Source: Pseudomonadota bacterium
GTDB lineage: Bacteria > Pseudomonadota > Alphaproteobacteria > Acetobacterales > Acetobacteraceae
Direction: 5' to 3'
NCBI GenBank assembly: GCA_021781835.1
Contig: JAJXWD010000007.1
Coordinates: 36,659 to 100,658 of the forward strand
DNA length: 64,000 nucleotides
Part shown: piece after piece, positions 19,746 to 29,812 of the stretch
Position numbering within the stretch: the first letter of the stretch is position 1
Layout: every line of letters starts with the position of its first letter
Notes under the pieces: generated by a model
The model's database searches: none
Seen by the model: only the letters and a program-made list of their open reading frames with translations
Told to the model about the DNA's origin: nothing
Program-made: the position numbers and the translations under genes

Positions 19746-19767
19746 CCGGAGACCAACCGGAGACCAA
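19746..19767 (+). repeat. Tandem 11-bp repeat that duplicates a ribosome binding site
   Basis: Two exact copies of ccggagaccaa directly before the ATG at 19769. Each copy carries a GGAGA; the second lies 5 bases from the start codon and is the likely working site. Confidence 0.8.
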
Positions 19768-19768
19768 C

Positions 19769-20140
19769 ATGACATACCAAGAGAGTCTCAGCCGCCTTGA
19801 AACCCTCGCCCCGTCGGGCGAATTCATCGCCTCTTGCCTCGCCAAGACCAACAACGCCTTCACCGAGGCCGCCAACCAGATTTATCAGTGCCAGCGCAGC
19901 ATCCTGGACAATATGGCGACCTCCCTGCGGAGCGATGCCCTGACCCCCGGCGGCCTGCCCGATTACGCCAAGCTGACCGAGCAGATGCACGACCAGGCCG
20001 AGTGCTTCCTCTCGAACGCCCGCAAGATGCAGGACACGATGCGCGAGCTCGGCTGGACCGTCACCTCGCTTTACGCCGACGCGGCAACCGATACGGCCGC
20101 CCATCTCAAGGCGCTGATGCCCAAGATCCCCGCCGGCTGA
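19769..20140 (+). CDS. Phasin-like helical protein
   Basis: The 123-residue protein is almost entirely amphipathic helix, begins MTYQESLSRLETLAPSGEFI and continues with AANQIYQCQRSILDN and MHDQAECFLSNARKMQDTM. Size and heptad-like pattern resemble phasins that coat polyhydroxyalkanoate granules, but I cannot show this from a signature motif. Three cysteines are unusual for a phasin. It stands alone between ftsY and the convergent metF gene. Confidence 0.5.
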   Translation: MTYQESLSRLETLAPSGEFIASCLAKTNNAFTEAANQIYQCQRSILDNMATSLRSDALTPGGLPDYAKLTEQMHDQAECFLSNARKMQDTMRELGWTVTSLYADAATDTAAHLKALMPKIPAG

Positions 20141-20148
20141 GCACCCGC

Positions 20149-21075
20149 TCAGGCTTGCGGCCGCACGCCCAGAATATGGGCGATGGCGAAGGTCAGATCG
20201 GGGCGGTTGAGGGTGTAGAAATGAAACTCATCCACCCCGTTGGCCTGGAGCGTGCGCACCTGCTCGGCGGCCACGATGCTGGCCACGATGCGCCGTATCT
20301 CGGGGGCGTTCTCGGTGCCCTCGAATAAATGCCCCAGCCAGGCGGGCACGCTGGTGCCGCACATGGCGGAAAACCGCACCGCCTGCCCGTAATTGGAAAC
20401 CGGCATGATGCCCGGCACGATGGGCGCGGTGATGCCCGCCGCCAAGGCGCGATCCAGAAAGCGCAGATAGGTCGAGGTGTCGAAAAAATACTGCGTGATG
20501 GCGCGGGTCGCCCCCTGATCGAGCTTGCGCTTGAGATTGTCGAGGTCGGCCGCCGGGCTTGGCGCCGCCGGGTGGGTTTCGGGGTAGGCGGCCACCGAGA
20601 TCTCGAAATCCGCCACCCGGCGCAGCCCCGCCACCAGGTCGCTGGCATAGGCATAGCCGCCGGGATGGGGCGTGCTGGCGCTGCCCGCCGGGGCATCGCC
20701 ACGCAGCGCCACGATGTGGCGCACCCCCGCCGCCCAATAGGCGCGGGCGGCATCGTCCACCTCCTCACGCGTGGCGCCCACGCAGGTGAGGTGGGCGGCG
20801 GGCACCAGGCTGGTCTCGCGCGCCAGCCGCGACACGGTGGCATGGGTGCGCTCATGCGTGCTGCCGCCCGCCCCATACGTGACCGAGACAAAGCGCGGCG
20901 CCAGCGGCGCCAAGCGCTTGATGCACGCCCAGAGCTGCTCTTCGAGCGCCTCTGTCTTGGGCGGGAAGAACTCGAACGAGAGCGCGGGCGGCGGGGCGGC
21001 CTGGTTGCGGGGCGGCAGCGGGCCTATGCGCTCGCCCGCCAGCCAGCGCCGCAGGGTGGGGGCGAGCGCGTTCAT
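20149..21075 (-). CDS. metF: 5,10-methylenetetrahydrofolate reductase
   Basis: At 308 residues this matches MetF, the FAD enzyme that makes 5-methyl-THF for methionine synthase: [17 protein letters not shown] near the start, [36 protein letters not shown] and the [16 protein letters not shown] segment. ATG 21075 overlaps the metE stop (ATGA), so the two are translationally coupled and metF is the second gene of the operon. Confidence 0.95.
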   Translation of the reverse strand: MNALAPTLRRWLAGERIGPLPPRNQAAPPPALSFEFFPPKTEALEEQLWACIKRLAPLAPRFVSVTYGAGGSTHERTHATVSRLARETSLVPAAHLTCVGATREEVDDAARAYWAAGVRHIVALRGDAPAGSASTPHPGGYAYASDLVAGLRRVADFEISVAAYPETHPAAPSPAADLDNLKRKLDQGATRAITQYFFDTSTYLRFLDRALAAGITAPIVPGIMPVSNYGQAVRFSAMCGTSVPAWLGHLFEGTENAPEIRRIVASIVAAEQVRTLQANGVDEFHFYTLNRPDLTFAIAHILGVRPQA

Positions 21076-23360
21076 TGGCCGGCCTCGGCGCGCAGCCTGT
21101 GCGCGGCGGCGACCAGGCTGGCGAGGGCGGGCGTCACTTCCTGCCATTGGCGCGTCTTCAGCCCGCAATCGGGGTTCACCCACAGGCGCTGGGGGGGAAT
21201 CCGCTCGGCCGCCTTTTTCATCAGCGCGATGATCTGCGCCTCTCCGGGGATGTTGGGCGAGTGAATGTCATAGACCCCCGGGCCGATCTGGTTGGGGTAG
21301 TTGAAATCCTCAAACACATCGAGCAGCTCCATGTCCGAGCGCGAGGTTTCGATGGTGATGACATCGGCATCCATATCCGCGATGGCCTCGATGATGTCGT
21401 TGAACTCGGAATAGCACATATGGGTGTGGATCTGGGTTTCATCGGCCACGCCGTTGGCCGTGACCCGGAACGCCCCGACCGCCCAATCGAGATAGGCCCG
21501 CCACTCGGCGCGGCGCAGCGGCAGCCCCTCGCGCAGCGCCGCCTCGTCGATCTGGATGATCCGCACCCCCGCGGCCTCGAGGTCGAGCACCTCCGCGCGG
21601 ATGGCGAGCGCCAGCTGCTGGCACGAGACCGAACGCGGCTGGTCATCGCGCACGAAGGACCAGTTGAGGATGGTGACGGGGCCGGTGAGCATGCCCTTCA
21701 TCGGCTTGTCGGTGAGGGAGGCGGCGTATTTGATCCAGGCCACCGTCATCGGGGCGGGGCGGCTGATGTCGCCGAACAGGATGGGCGGCTTGACGCAGCG
21801 CGAGCCGTAGGACTGCACCCAGCCATTGCGGCTGAACACATAGCCTTCCAGCTGCTCGCCAAAATATTCCACCATGTCGTTGCGCTCGGCCTCGCCATGC
21901 ACCAGCACGTCGAGCCCAAGCTCTTCCTGCGCGCGCACGGCGTGCTCGATCTCGCGGCGCATGGCGGCCTCGTAGGCGGCATCATCGATGGTGCCGGCCT
22001 TGAAGGCGCCGCGGGCGACGCGGATTTCGCGCGTTTGCGGAAAGGAGCCGATGGTGGTGGTGGGGTAGAGCGGCAGGTTGAGCAAGGCCGCCTGCGTCTC
22101 GGCGCGCACGGCGAACGGGCTGTGGCGGTGGCCCAGCGCCGGGGTGATGGCCGCCACCAAGGCCTTGACCGCCGGGTTATGCACCCGCCGGGATGAGCGC
22201 CGCGCCGCGATGGCCCCGGCATTGGCCGCCAGCGCGGGGGCCACGGCCTCGCGGCCTTCATTCAGGGCCTTGGCCAGCAGGGCGACCTCATCGAGCTTTT
22301 GCACCGCGAAGGCCAGCCAGGATTTCACCTCGGGGTCGAGCTTTTGCTCAGACGCCAGATCGACCGGCACATGCAGCAGCGAGCAGGAAGGCGCCAGCCA
22401 CAGCCGGTTGCCCAGCCGCTCGGCCACCGGCTCCAGCCAGCTCAGCGTGGCGGCGAGGTCGGTCTTCCAGATGTTGCGGCCATTGACCACGCCCAGCGAA
22501 ATGACCCGCCCCTCCGGGCAGGCCGCCACCAGCGCCTCGACCTCGTCGCGGGCATTGATGGCGTCGAGATGCACGCCCTGCACGGGGAGGGCGGCGACCA
22601 GCGGCAGGTTTTCGAGCAGCCGGCCGAAATAGGTGGCCAGGAGCAGCTTGACCGACCCGGTGTCGAGCGCCGCATAGGCGGTCTTGAAGGCTTCCCGCCA
22701 TGCGTCATCCTGCTCGGTGACGAGGAGCGGCTCATCGATCTGCACCCATTCGGCCCCGGCCTGGCCCAGCGCCGCCAGCAATTGGGCATAAACGGGCAGC
22801 AATTTGGGCAGCAGGGCCAGCTTGTCGGTGCCGTCCTTGGCCTTGCCGAGCGCCAGATAGGTCACCGGCCCGATGATCACCGGCTTGGCGGCCACGCCCT
22901 GGGCCTGGGCCTCGCGGAGCTGGGCGAGCAGGCGCGTGGCATCGAGCGCGAAGCTGGTGTCGGCGTCGAATTCCGGCACGATGTAATGGTAATTGGTGTC
23001 GAACCATTTGGTCATCTCACCCGCCGCCACGCCACCGCAGCAGGCGGCGTGGGCCTCGGCCGAGCGCCCGCGGGCGACGCGGAAATAATTATCCAGCGTA
23101 TCGCCATGAAAGCCCCGCACGCGGGCGGGCAGGTTGCCGAGGGTGAAGCTCATGTCGAGCACCTGGTCGTAGAACGAGAACTCGCCCACCGGCACGAGGG
23201 TGAGCCCCGCCTGGTCGCGCCAATGGCGGGCGCGCAGCCCGGCGCCCGCTTCCAGCAGCGCCTCGCGCGGGGAGTCGCCCCGCCAATAAGCCTCGAGGGC
23301 GAATTTCAGCTCGCGCCGGGCGCCGATGCGCGGATATCCGAGGGAATGGGTAAGGACCAT
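21072..23360 (-). CDS. metE: Cobalamin-independent methionine synthase
   Basis: The 762-residue product matches MetE across both barrel domains. The N-terminus reads [20 protein letters not shown]. Zinc ligands are visible in [11 protein letters not shown] (H and C) and [11 protein letters not shown] (C), with the conserved [16 protein letters not shown] segment. It transfers the methyl group from 5-methyl-THF-polyglutamate to homocysteine. The start at 23360 is fixed by homology; the frame runs further upstream across metR. Regulation by MetR is expected from the divergent metR gene and box. Confidence 0.96.
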   Translation of the reverse strand: MVLTHSLGYPRIGARRELKFALEAYWRGDSPREALLEAGAGLRARHWRDQAGLTLVPVGEFSFYDQVLDMSFTLGNLPARVRGFHGDTLDNYFRVARGRSAEAHAACCGGVAAGEMTKWFDTNYHYIVPEFDADTSFALDATRLLAQLREAQAQGVAAKPVIIGPVTYLALGKAKDGTDKLALLPKLLPVYAQLLAALGQAGAEWVQIDEPLLVTEQDDAWREAFKTAYAALDTGSVKLLLATYFGRLLENLPLVAALPVQGVHLDAINARDEVEALVAACPEGRVISLGVVNGRNIWKTDLAATLSWLEPVAERLGNRLWLAPSCSLLHVPVDLASEQKLDPEVKSWLAFAVQKLDEVALLAKALNEGREAVAPALAANAGAIAARRSSRRVHNPAVKALVAAITPALGHRHSPFAVRAETQAALLNLPLYPTTTIGSFPQTREIRVARGAFKAGTIDDAAYEAAMRREIEHAVRAQEELGLDVLVHGEAERNDMVEYFGEQLEGYVFSRNGWVQSYGSRCVKPPILFGDISRPAPMTVAWIKYAASLTDKPMKGMLTGPVTILNWSFVRDDQPRSVSCQQLALAIRAEVLDLEAAGVRIIQIDEAALREGLPLRRAEWRAYLDWAVGAFRVTANGVADETQIHTHMCYSEFNDIIEAIADMDADVITIETSRSDMELLDVFEDFNYPNQIGPGVYDIHSPNIPGEAQIIALMKKAAERIPPQRLWVNPDCGLKTRQWQEVTPALASLVAAAHRLRAEAGQ

Positions 23361-23447
23361 GAAACACCACCTGAGCAGATCAAAAAACCGACCCGTGCTA
23401 TAGGCCGTTGAACATATGAATAAAAATGATATGATTTCATTTATCGA

Positions 23448-23460
23448 TGAACAATGTTCA
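23448..23460. promoter_or_regulatory. MetR box between metE and metR
   Basis: TGAACAATGTTCA is an exact palindrome of the MetR consensus TGAA-N5-TTCA. It lies 13 bases before the metR start. A related half site, TGAACATATGAAT, lies 30-40 bases further toward metE, so two MetR dimers may bind the 112-base spacer and control both directions. Confidence 0.8.
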
Positions 23461-23472
23461 TAAAGGCCCATC

Positions 23473-24372
23473 ATGCCCATCCTCGACCGCATCCATCTCG
23501 CCATCATCCATGAGGTCGAGCGCGAAGGTTCGCTGACAGCGGCCGCGCGCAAGCTCAACCTCACCCAATCGGCGCTCTCGCACGCCATCGCCAAGCTCGA
23601 GGCCCAGCTCGATGTGCAGATCTGGCGGCGCGAGGGGCGCAGCCTGGCGCCCACCCAGGCGGGGGCGTTTTTGCAGGCGGTGGCGGGCCGGCTATTGCCG
23701 CAATTCTCGCTCGCCGAGGAGCGGCTGGCGCAGTTCGCCGCCGGCTCGCGGGGCAAGCTGCGCATCGGCATGGAGTGCCACCCTTGCTATCAATGGCTGC
23801 TCAAAATCGTTGCCCCCTATCTCGATGCCTGGCCGCGCGTGGAGGTGGATGTGCGCCAGAAATTCCAGTTCGGCGGCATCGGCGCTCTGTTTGGGCATGA
23901 GATCGACATGCTCGTCACCCCCGACCCGCTCCACAAGCCAGGCCTGCGCTTCACGCCGGTGTTCGATTATGAGCAGGTGCTGGTGGTGGGGCCAAACCAC
24001 CCCTTGCGCGCGGCGCCCTTCGCCCGGCCCGAGGCGCTGAACGATGAAGTGCTCATCACCTACCCCGTGCCCGCCGACCGGCTGGATATTTTCACCCAGT
24101 TTCTCACCCCCGCCGGAATCAGCCCGCGCCGGCACATGCCCATCGAGACCACCGACATCATGCTGCTCATGGTCGCCCATGGGCGGGGGGTTGCCGCCCT
24201 GCCGCGCTGGCTGGTGGTTGAGTATGGCGCGCGCTTTGATGTCCACCCGGTCAAGCTGGGGCCAGAGGGCGTGGCCAAGCAGATTCATCTCGGCCTGCGC
24301 GAAGCCGATGAGGATATCGACTATATGCGCGCCTTCGTGGCGTTGGCCCGCACCAATCCGGCGCGGGGGTGA
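23473..24372 (+). CDS. metR: LysR-family regulator of methionine genes
   Basis: The 299-residue protein has an N-terminal LysR winged helix-turn-helix ([20 protein letters not shown]) and a C-terminal effector domain with the MetR-like segments [10 protein letters not shown] and LVVGPNHPL. Divergent orientation from metE-metF and an exact MetR box between them support the assignment. MetR proteins activate metE with homocysteine as co-activator and commonly repress their own gene. Confidence 0.9.
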   Translation: MPILDRIHLAIIHEVEREGSLTAAARKLNLTQSALSHAIAKLEAQLDVQIWRREGRSLAPTQAGAFLQAVAGRLLPQFSLAEERLAQFAAGSRGKLRIGMECHPCYQWLLKIVAPYLDAWPRVEVDVRQKFQFGGIGALFGHEIDMLVTPDPLHKPGLRFTPVFDYEQVLVVGPNHPLRAAPFARPEALNDEVLITYPVPADRLDIFTQFLTPAGISPRRHMPIETTDIMLLMVAHGRGVAALPRWLVVEYGARFDVHPVKLGPEGVAKQIHLGLREADEDIDYMRAFVALARTNPARG

Positions 24373-24512
24373 AGCAGGCGCCGGGCGCGCGGCGTGGCTG
24401 GGCGCGGCCGCGCTCCACAAGCTCAATCGCCGCACGTGCCGGCTGGCCGGTTTGCGGCGCGCGGGCATTTGGCTTAAGAGCCGCGCGCCCCTTTTCCCAG
24501 CCCCGAGGCCCC

Positions 24513-26135
24513 ATGATCCGCCTGGACAATATCAGCAAGCAAAACGGCACGCGCCTTATTTTCGTCGAGGCCTCGGCCGCCTTGCAGCGCGGCGAGAAGA
24601 TCGGCCTGGTTGGCCCCAATGGCGCGGGCAAATCCACGCTGTTCCGGCTGGTCACCGGCCAGGAGACGCCAGACGAAGGCCATGTGCTGATCGACAAGGG
24701 CGTGAGCATCGGGCTGTTTGGCCAGGATGTGGGCGAGATGGCCGGGCGCAGCGCCGCGGCCGAGGTGATGGCGGGCGCAGGCCCGGTGAGCGAGGTGGGC
24801 GCCGAGCTGGCCGAGCTGGAAGCCGCCCTGGCCGATCCCGACCAGGCCGACCGGCTCGATGAGATTCTCGAGCGGTTCGGCGAGGTGCAGGCCCGCTTCG
24901 AGGAGCTGGGCGGCTATGCGCTGGAGGGCAAGGCGCGCGAAGTGCTGGCCGGGCTCGGCTTCTCGCAGGAGATGATGGATGGCGACGTCGGCCGCTTGTC
25001 AGGCGGCTGGAAAATGCGCGTCGCGCTCGCGCGCATCCTGCTCATGCGCCCCGATGTCATGCTGCTCGACGAGCCCTCGAACCATCTCGACCTCGAAAGC
25101 CTGATCTGGCTCGAACAATTTCTGGCCGGCTATGACGGCGCGCTGATGATGACCTCGCACGACCGCGAATTCATGAACCGGGTGATCAACAAGGTCATCG
25201 AGATTGATGGCGGCACGCTCACCAGCTTCTCGGGCGATTATGAATTTTACGCCCGCCAGGCGGCGCTGAACGAGAAGCACCAGCAGGCGCAGTTTGAGCG
25301 CCAGCAGGCCATGCTGGCCAAGGAGATCGCCTTTATCGAGCGTTTCAAGGCCCGCGCCAGCCACGCCGCGCAGGTGCAAAGCCGGGTGAAGAAGCTCGAC
25401 AAGATCGAGCGCGTGGAGCCGCCCAAGCGCCGCCAGACCATCGAGTTCGAGTTCAAGCCCGCCCCGCGCTCGGGCGATGACGTGGCCAATCTCCGCGGTG
25501 TTTCAAAAACCTATGGCAGCCGCACGATTTACGATGGGCTGGACCTGCTGATCCGCCGCAAGGAACGCTGCTGCGTGCTGGGCGTGAACGGGGCCGGCAA
25601 ATCCACGCTGCTCAAGCTGGTTACCGGCACCACCACCCCCGATGCCGGCACGGTCACGCTGGGCGGCAGCGTCAAGCTCGGCTATTTCGCCCAGCACGCC
25701 ATGGATCTGCTCGACCCCGGCGCCAGTATTTTCGAGACCCTCGACGCCGCCTTTCCCCATGCCGGCCAGGGCGTGCTGCGCAACCTCGCCGGTGCGTTCG
25801 GCTTTTCGGGCGATGAGGTGGAAAAGCGCGTGCGCGTGCTCTCGGGCGGTGAGAAGGCGAGGCTGGTGATGGCGCTGATGCTGTTCGACCCGCCGAATTT
25901 TCTGGTGCTCGACGAGCCGACCAACCATCTCGACCTCGCCACCAAGGAAATGCTGATCAAGGCGCTCGCCAATTTCGAGGGCACCATGCTGTTTGTCTCG
26001 CATGACCGTCATTTTCTGGCCGAGCTCTCGAACCGCGTGCTCGAACTCACCCCCGACGGGGTACATTATTACGATGGCGGCTACACCGCATACGTGACCC
26101 GCACCGGCCAGGAAGCCCCCGGCCTGCATGGCTAG
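24513..26135 (+). CDS. ABC-F family ATPase (ribosome-associated type)
   Basis: The 540-residue protein has two ABC domains in one chain and no membrane segment. Domain 1 has Walker A GPNGAGKST, signature LSGGWKMR and Walker B VMLLDEPSNHLD; domain 2 has GVNGAGKST, LSGGEKAR and FLVLDEPTNHLD. A charged linker of about 70 residues (RQAALNEKHQQAQFERQQAM onward) joins them, as in ABC-F proteins that act on the ribosomal E site. It resembles the YbiT/Uup group. ATG 24513 gives MIRLDNISKQ, the normal start. The TAG stop is the first part of the repeat that follows. Confidence 0.9.
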   Translation: MIRLDNISKQNGTRLIFVEASAALQRGEKIGLVGPNGAGKSTLFRLVTGQETPDEGHVLIDKGVSIGLFGQDVGEMAGRSAAAEVMAGAGPVSEVGAELAELEAALADPDQADRLDEILERFGEVQARFEELGGYALEGKAREVLAGLGFSQEMMDGDVGRLSGGWKMRVALARILLMRPDVMLLDEPSNHLDLESLIWLEQFLAGYDGALMMTSHDREFMNRVINKVIEIDGGTLTSFSGDYEFYARQAALNEKHQQAQFERQQAMLAKEIAFIERFKARASHAAQVQSRVKKLDKIERVEPPKRRQTIEFEFKPAPRSGDDVANLRGVSKTYGSRTIYDGLDLLIRRKERCCVLGVNGAGKSTLLKLVTGTTTPDAGTVTLGGSVKLGYFAQHAMDLLDPGASIFETLDAAFPHAGQGVLRNLAGAFGFSGDEVEKRVRVLSGGEKARLVMALMLFDPPNFLVLDEPTNHLDLATKEMLIKALANFEGTMLFVSHDRHFLAELSNRVLELTPDGVHYYDGGYTAYVTRTGQEAPGLHG

Positions 26136-26340
26136 AGCGGGATGCGTTGTCACGCACCCGCTCCAGTTATATTTTAACGATCAATTTCATTGGTTTAGCT
26201 TGCGTCTGTCGACTCAATCTAAACCAATATCGATCTAGAGCGGGATGCGTTGTCACGCACCCGCTCTAAGGATATTTTAACGATCAATCTCATTGATTTA
26301 GCTTGCGTCTGTCGACGCCATCTAAACCAATATTGATCTA
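26132..26340. repeat. Tandem direct repeat, two 103-bp units each with two hairpins
   Basis: Unit 1 is 26132-26234 and unit 2 is 26235-26340, differing at only a few positions. Each unit starts with a GC-rich stem (GAGCGGG-A-TGCG, loop TTGTCA, CGCA-CCCGCTC) and contains a second, AT-rich stem (ATTGGTTTAG pairing with CTAAACCAAT in unit 1, with one mismatch in unit 2). No ORF is present. It may be a dispersed intergenic element; the first hairpin may also terminate the ABC-F message. Confidence 0.88.
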
Positions 26341-26367
26341 ACGCGCGGGGGGCACCAATGGCCGCCC

Positions 26368-27261
26368 CTATCCCCTGGCCAAATAGCCATGCAGACGCGG
26401 GTAAAACACACTCACCCCCAGCCCCAAAATCACCAGCGCCGCCGCCGCCAGCTTCCATGCCGGCATCGGCTCGCCCAGCCACAGCACCGCCGCCCCCATG
26501 CCAAAAACCGGCACCAGCAGCGCCATGGGGCTGACCGTGGCGGACGGGTAGCGCGCCAGCAAAAACGCCCAGCTGGCATAGCCGAACCAGCTATTGCCCA
26601 GAGACTGCCAAACCACGGCCGCCCAGCCGCCCAGCGTGGCATGGCCGAGCGCCTGGCCAATCGCCGCCGGGCCTTCCACCAGTAACGACAAGGCCAGCAA
26701 GGGCGGCGCCGAAAACAGGCTGCCCCACACCACATAAGCCAGAAAATTGCTCGCCCGCCCCTCGCGCGCGACAATATTGCCCACCGCCCAGGAGGCCGCT
26801 GCCAGCACCACCAGCGCCAAACCCAGCGGCGTGGTCCGGCCATTGACATGCGCCGCGATCACCGCGATGCCCGCGACCGCCAGCAGACAGGCCAGGATCT
26901 GAAAACCGCGCACCCGCTCGCCGCTGCGCGCCATCGAGAGAAAAATGGTGAAAAACACCTGCACCTGGATCACCAGCGAAGCCAGACCCGGCGAGATATG
27001 GCCATCCATCGCCAAAAACAGCAACCCGAACTGCCCAGCCCCGATGAGCACGCCATAGGCCGCGAGGTTAAGCCAGGTGACGTTTGGCCGGGGCAGAAAG
27101 AAAATGCCCGGCAAGGCCGCGAGCGTGAAGCGCAGGCCCGCGAACAGGAAAGGCGGGAACTGGTCCAGCCCCAGACGGATGACGACGAAATTACTTCCCC
27201 AAACCGCCATCACGGCCAAAGCCAGAAGCCCGTGCCGCAAGCTGAGCGTGGTATGCTGCAT
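26368..27261 (-). CDS. EamA-family (DMT superfamily) metabolite exporter
   Basis: The 297-residue protein has about ten hydrophobic segments forming two EamA repeats. The first starts ALAVMAVWGSNFVVIRLGL, the second near LVVLAAASWAVGNIVAREG. The DMT pattern at the end of the second repeat (LVPVFGMGAAVLWLGEPMPAW) is clear. Members export amino acids or other small metabolites; the substrate here is unknown. GGAGG lies 4 bases from the ATG. Confidence 0.9.
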   Translation of the reverse strand: MQHTTLSLRHGLLALAVMAVWGSNFVVIRLGLDQFPPFLFAGLRFTLAALPGIFFLPRPNVTWLNLAAYGVLIGAGQFGLLFLAMDGHISPGLASLVIQVQVFFTIFLSMARSGERVRGFQILACLLAVAGIAVIAAHVNGRTTPLGLALVVLAAASWAVGNIVAREGRASNFLAYVVWGSLFSAPPLLALSLLVEGPAAIGQALGHATLGGWAAVVWQSLGNSWFGYASWAFLLARYPSATVSPMALLVPVFGMGAAVLWLGEPMPAWKLAAAALVILGLGVSVFYPRLHGYLARG

Positions 27262-27759
27262 GTTCCCTCCCCGTCGGCGCGGACCGCGCGCCCCGGGCGG
27301 GAGTTAGGCAGGTTCCGCGCGGGGTGAACATGCCCCCGCGCGCAGGTCTCTCCTGCGCGCGGGGGCTCCCATCGCCGGCCATGCTTAATCGGTCGGATGA
27401 CCTGCCCTTTGGCTCTTTTGCCTCTTATATGCGCGAAAATGGGGTTCGGCTGTTGACAACGCGTCGGGAGGTCAGTGCCCATCCATCGCCACGCCCTGGC
27501 GCGGAGGCTGACGAATTGGCCCGCATGTCGCCGGTTTGAGTGAAAAGGCTTCGGACCTCATCAAAAAAAACAAGTTATAACAATGTAGTGCGGAAATTTT
27601 ATGCACGTTTGGCGCGAATCGCGTGAGGGTTGGGAAAATTGTGCTACAAGCGGGTGCAGGAGGGGCTTTGGTTAGGCCTTGTCCCGCGTTCAGCTTTACC
27701 TGGCCCTGGGGGCGGGGAGCGAAAGAGCGGCAAAGAGCGGAAGAGAGAGGAGGTGTGTG
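27262..27759. other. Intergenic region with a strong GC hairpin
   Basis: About 500 bases. It contains a perfect 13-bp stem, CCCCCGCGCGCAG with its complement (27333-27345 and 27353-27365), loop 7, without a T run. Around 27560-27600 an A-rich stretch (TCAAAAAAAACAAGTTATAA) contrasts with the surroundings and could be part of a promoter for the next plus-strand gene. No coding frame is convincing. Confidence 0.45.
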
Positions 27760-28191
27760 ATGGATAGTCCCGAGAGCCTGGCGGCGACCACCGCGCTGGC
27801 GATGAGGAACCATGCCAACCGGATGCGGGCGCAGGCGGAGAATGACGCGGCAAGCTGGCAGCAGGCCTATGAGGAGATGAGGCTTGCCCGCAAAAAAATG
27901 CTGCAGGAGCTCAACGATGAAGTCATCCAAGGCTGGTACCGAGGAGCTGCCGAAAAATCATTGGTCAAGATCATCGTGGAACTTGCCAAACGCTATCCGG
28001 CCGATCCGCTGTTCAAGCCGACTGGCCGTAGAATGGCCCAGGGAGAGCAGGAGCTGGAAATACACAAAGTCTTTGCTCGGTATGTCACCGATGAGGCAAA
28101 ATCCTTCCCGGCGGAAGTTCCGCGCGGGGAGAGATTTACGAAGTTCCAGCAAGCCTATGATAAGCGGCTAAGTATTGCTAAGGCCCCTTAA
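27760..28191 (+). CDS. Hypothetical helical protein
   Basis: A 143-residue protein starting MDSPESLAATTALAMRNHAN, with a strong ribosome site (AGAGAGGAGG). It is charged and mainly helical with no membrane segment or cysteine, and contains a basic-aromatic C-terminus (GERFTKFQQAYDKRL). I recognise no family. Its GC content is lower than that of its neighbours and it ends next to a fragment of a conjugation-type gene, which suggests both may be mobile-element remnants. Confidence 0.55.
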   Translation: MDSPESLAATTALAMRNHANRMRAQAENDAASWQQAYEEMRLARKKMLQELNDEVIQGWYRGAAEKSLVKIIVELAKRYPADPLFKPTGRRMAQGEQELEIHKVFARYVTDEAKSFPAEVPRGERFTKFQQAYDKRLSIAKAP

Positions 28192-28215
28192 GGCGGCCTT
28201 AGCTTTATGAGAGAG

Positions 28216-28749
28216 TCAGGTCTTATTTCTTCCAATTTTTGTCTCGCCGTCGCCCTCTGCCGGATCGGAGCGCGGAGTTGCATTCCGCTGCCTGTCATTT
28301 CCCAGTTGCGCCCAGACGTTTGACAGTGAGCTGCGGGCGCCCATGGAAATCATGCCATAGACGTTGGACACGTGGCTTTCGACACTGCCGAGCCTGCCCA
28401 GGCCGCCGCCCACGATGTCGGTTACCGCCTCGGGCACGGTGCTGATGAGGTGGATTGAGCGCACACAGAGCTGCCATTGAACGAAGAACAGCAGCAGGCA
28501 GATCACCACGATCCCCACGGGGCCGATCACCCCATTGCCCACGGCCGAGGCGACGCCGAGATTGAACGTGGCGTTGAGCACCGCCGAGATGGCCGAGAAC
28601 ACATAGGTGGAAATCGCCAAACCAAAAAGCAGCAGAGAGGGGCGCAAGACGCCTTGCATGAAGGCGATCATGAAGAACGCCCGTTGCTCTTGGCCCACAG
28701 GCTCGGTGCCGGTGACACGCATGAATTGGTAGGCCGCCAGGGGCGCCTC
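28216..28749 (-). pseudogene. C-terminal fragment of a DotA/TraY-type (IV-B secretion) membrane protein
   Basis: The reading frame starts as EAPLAAYQFMRVTGTEP directly at the modC stop codon and continues QEQRAFFMIAFMQGVLRPS then LLLFGL, two further hydrophobic segments, and a lumenal-type tail. To my knowledge EAPLWA...MRxxGxExxxQxQR...LLRPSLMxFGL is typical of the C-terminal third of DotA/TraY proteins of IncI-like conjugation systems. The internal ATG at 28722 has no ribosome site, and the family is normally several times longer, so this looks like a remnant whose 5' part was lost at the modC junction. No other conjugation genes are in the window. Confidence 0.55.
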
Positions 28750-29812
28750 ATGCGGCCGCGAGGGCCTCGGCCTTGATCTGGGCGATCACCCCCTGTCCCA
28801 CCGCGAGGCCAAGCATGTCCCAGGATTTGCGGGTGATATGGGCCAGCAGCCGCGCCGGGCCAACCCCCAGCACCACCGCCATATGCGGCCCGCCCGCCGG
28901 GGTCACGGCCAAAATCTCGGCGGGGAGCTGGTTCAGGATGCTGCTCTCTGCCGCCGTCCGCAGCAAACTCACATCGCTCGCCCGCACGCGCAGGCGCACC
29001 AGCCCGCCAAGCGGCCCGACCCGCCCCGGCACATGCAGACAAAGCGGCGGAAAGCCGCACAGGCTCAGCTCATAGCCCATGTCAAAGCCGGTCACCGGCA
29101 GATCGAGCACGGTCGCGGCGCCGGCGCGGGCGGCGAAGGGCTGGGCGAGGTCGGTCAACAGATCGGCGAGCGGGCCGGCGGCGGTGATCCTGCCCGCGCG
29201 CATGACCAGCAGATGAGACGCGACACGCTCGATCTCGTCTATGCTATGGGAGACGAACAAGGCCGGCACGCGAAACCGCGCCGAGAGCGCGCCGAGACGG
29301 GGCAATATGTCCTCGGCGGCGGCACGGTCGAGGGCGGAGAGCGGCTCATCGAGCAGCAGCAGGCGGGGCTGGGCAAGCAGGGCGCGGCCCAGCGCCACGC
29401 GCTGGCGCTCACCGCCCGAGAGCGATGCCGGCGCGCGGGCCAGCAGGGGACCAAGGCCCAGCGCGTCGATCACCTCGTCCCAGGCAATCCCCCCTGCCGC
29501 CGCGCGGCGCAGGCCAAAACGCAAATTCGCCGCGACATCGAGATGCGCGAACAGGCGCGCATCCTGAAACACATAGCCAGCCGCGCGGCGCCAGGGCGGC
29601 ACAAAGGTGGCACCCTGTTGCCAGACAGCACCATCCACCCGCAACGCGCCACCCGGCATGCGCTCCAGCCCGGCGAGGCAGCGCAGCAATGTCGATTTGC
29701 CGCAACCCGACGGACCGAACAGGCCGGTGATGCCGGCCGCCGGAATCTCGAACCCGGCATCGAGCGCAAAGCCGCCGAACGGCCCGGCAAAGCGCGCCGC
29801 GATCACGCCCAT
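28748..29812 (-). CDS. modC: Molybdate ABC transporter ATP-binding protein
   Basis: The 354-residue protein has an ABC domain (Walker A GPSGCGKST, signature LSGGERQRVALGRALL, Walker B LLLLDEPLSALD, H-loop FVSHSIDE) followed by a TOBE-type molybdate-binding domain from about residue 285 (SSILNQLPAEILAVTPAGG). It powers molybdate import. ATG 29812 lies inside the end of modB (10-base overlap). With modA and modB upstream it forms an operon directly beside the nif cluster, supplying molybdenum for FeMo-co. Confidence 0.94.
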   Translation of the reverse strand: MGVIAARFAGPFGGFALDAGFEIPAAGITGLFGPSGCGKSTLLRCLAGLERMPGGALRVDGAVWQQGATFVPPWRRAAGYVFQDARLFAHLDVAANLRFGLRRAAAGGIAWDEVIDALGLGPLLARAPASLSGGERQRVALGRALLAQPRLLLLDEPLSALDRAAAEDILPRLGALSARFRVPALFVSHSIDEIERVASHLLVMRAGRITAAGPLADLLTDLAQPFAARAGAATVLDLPVTGFDMGYELSLCGFPPLCLHVPGRVGPLGGLVRLRVRASDVSLLRTAAESSILNQLPAEILAVTPAGGPHMAVVLGVGPARLLAHITRKSWDMLGLAVGQGVIAQIKAEALAAA

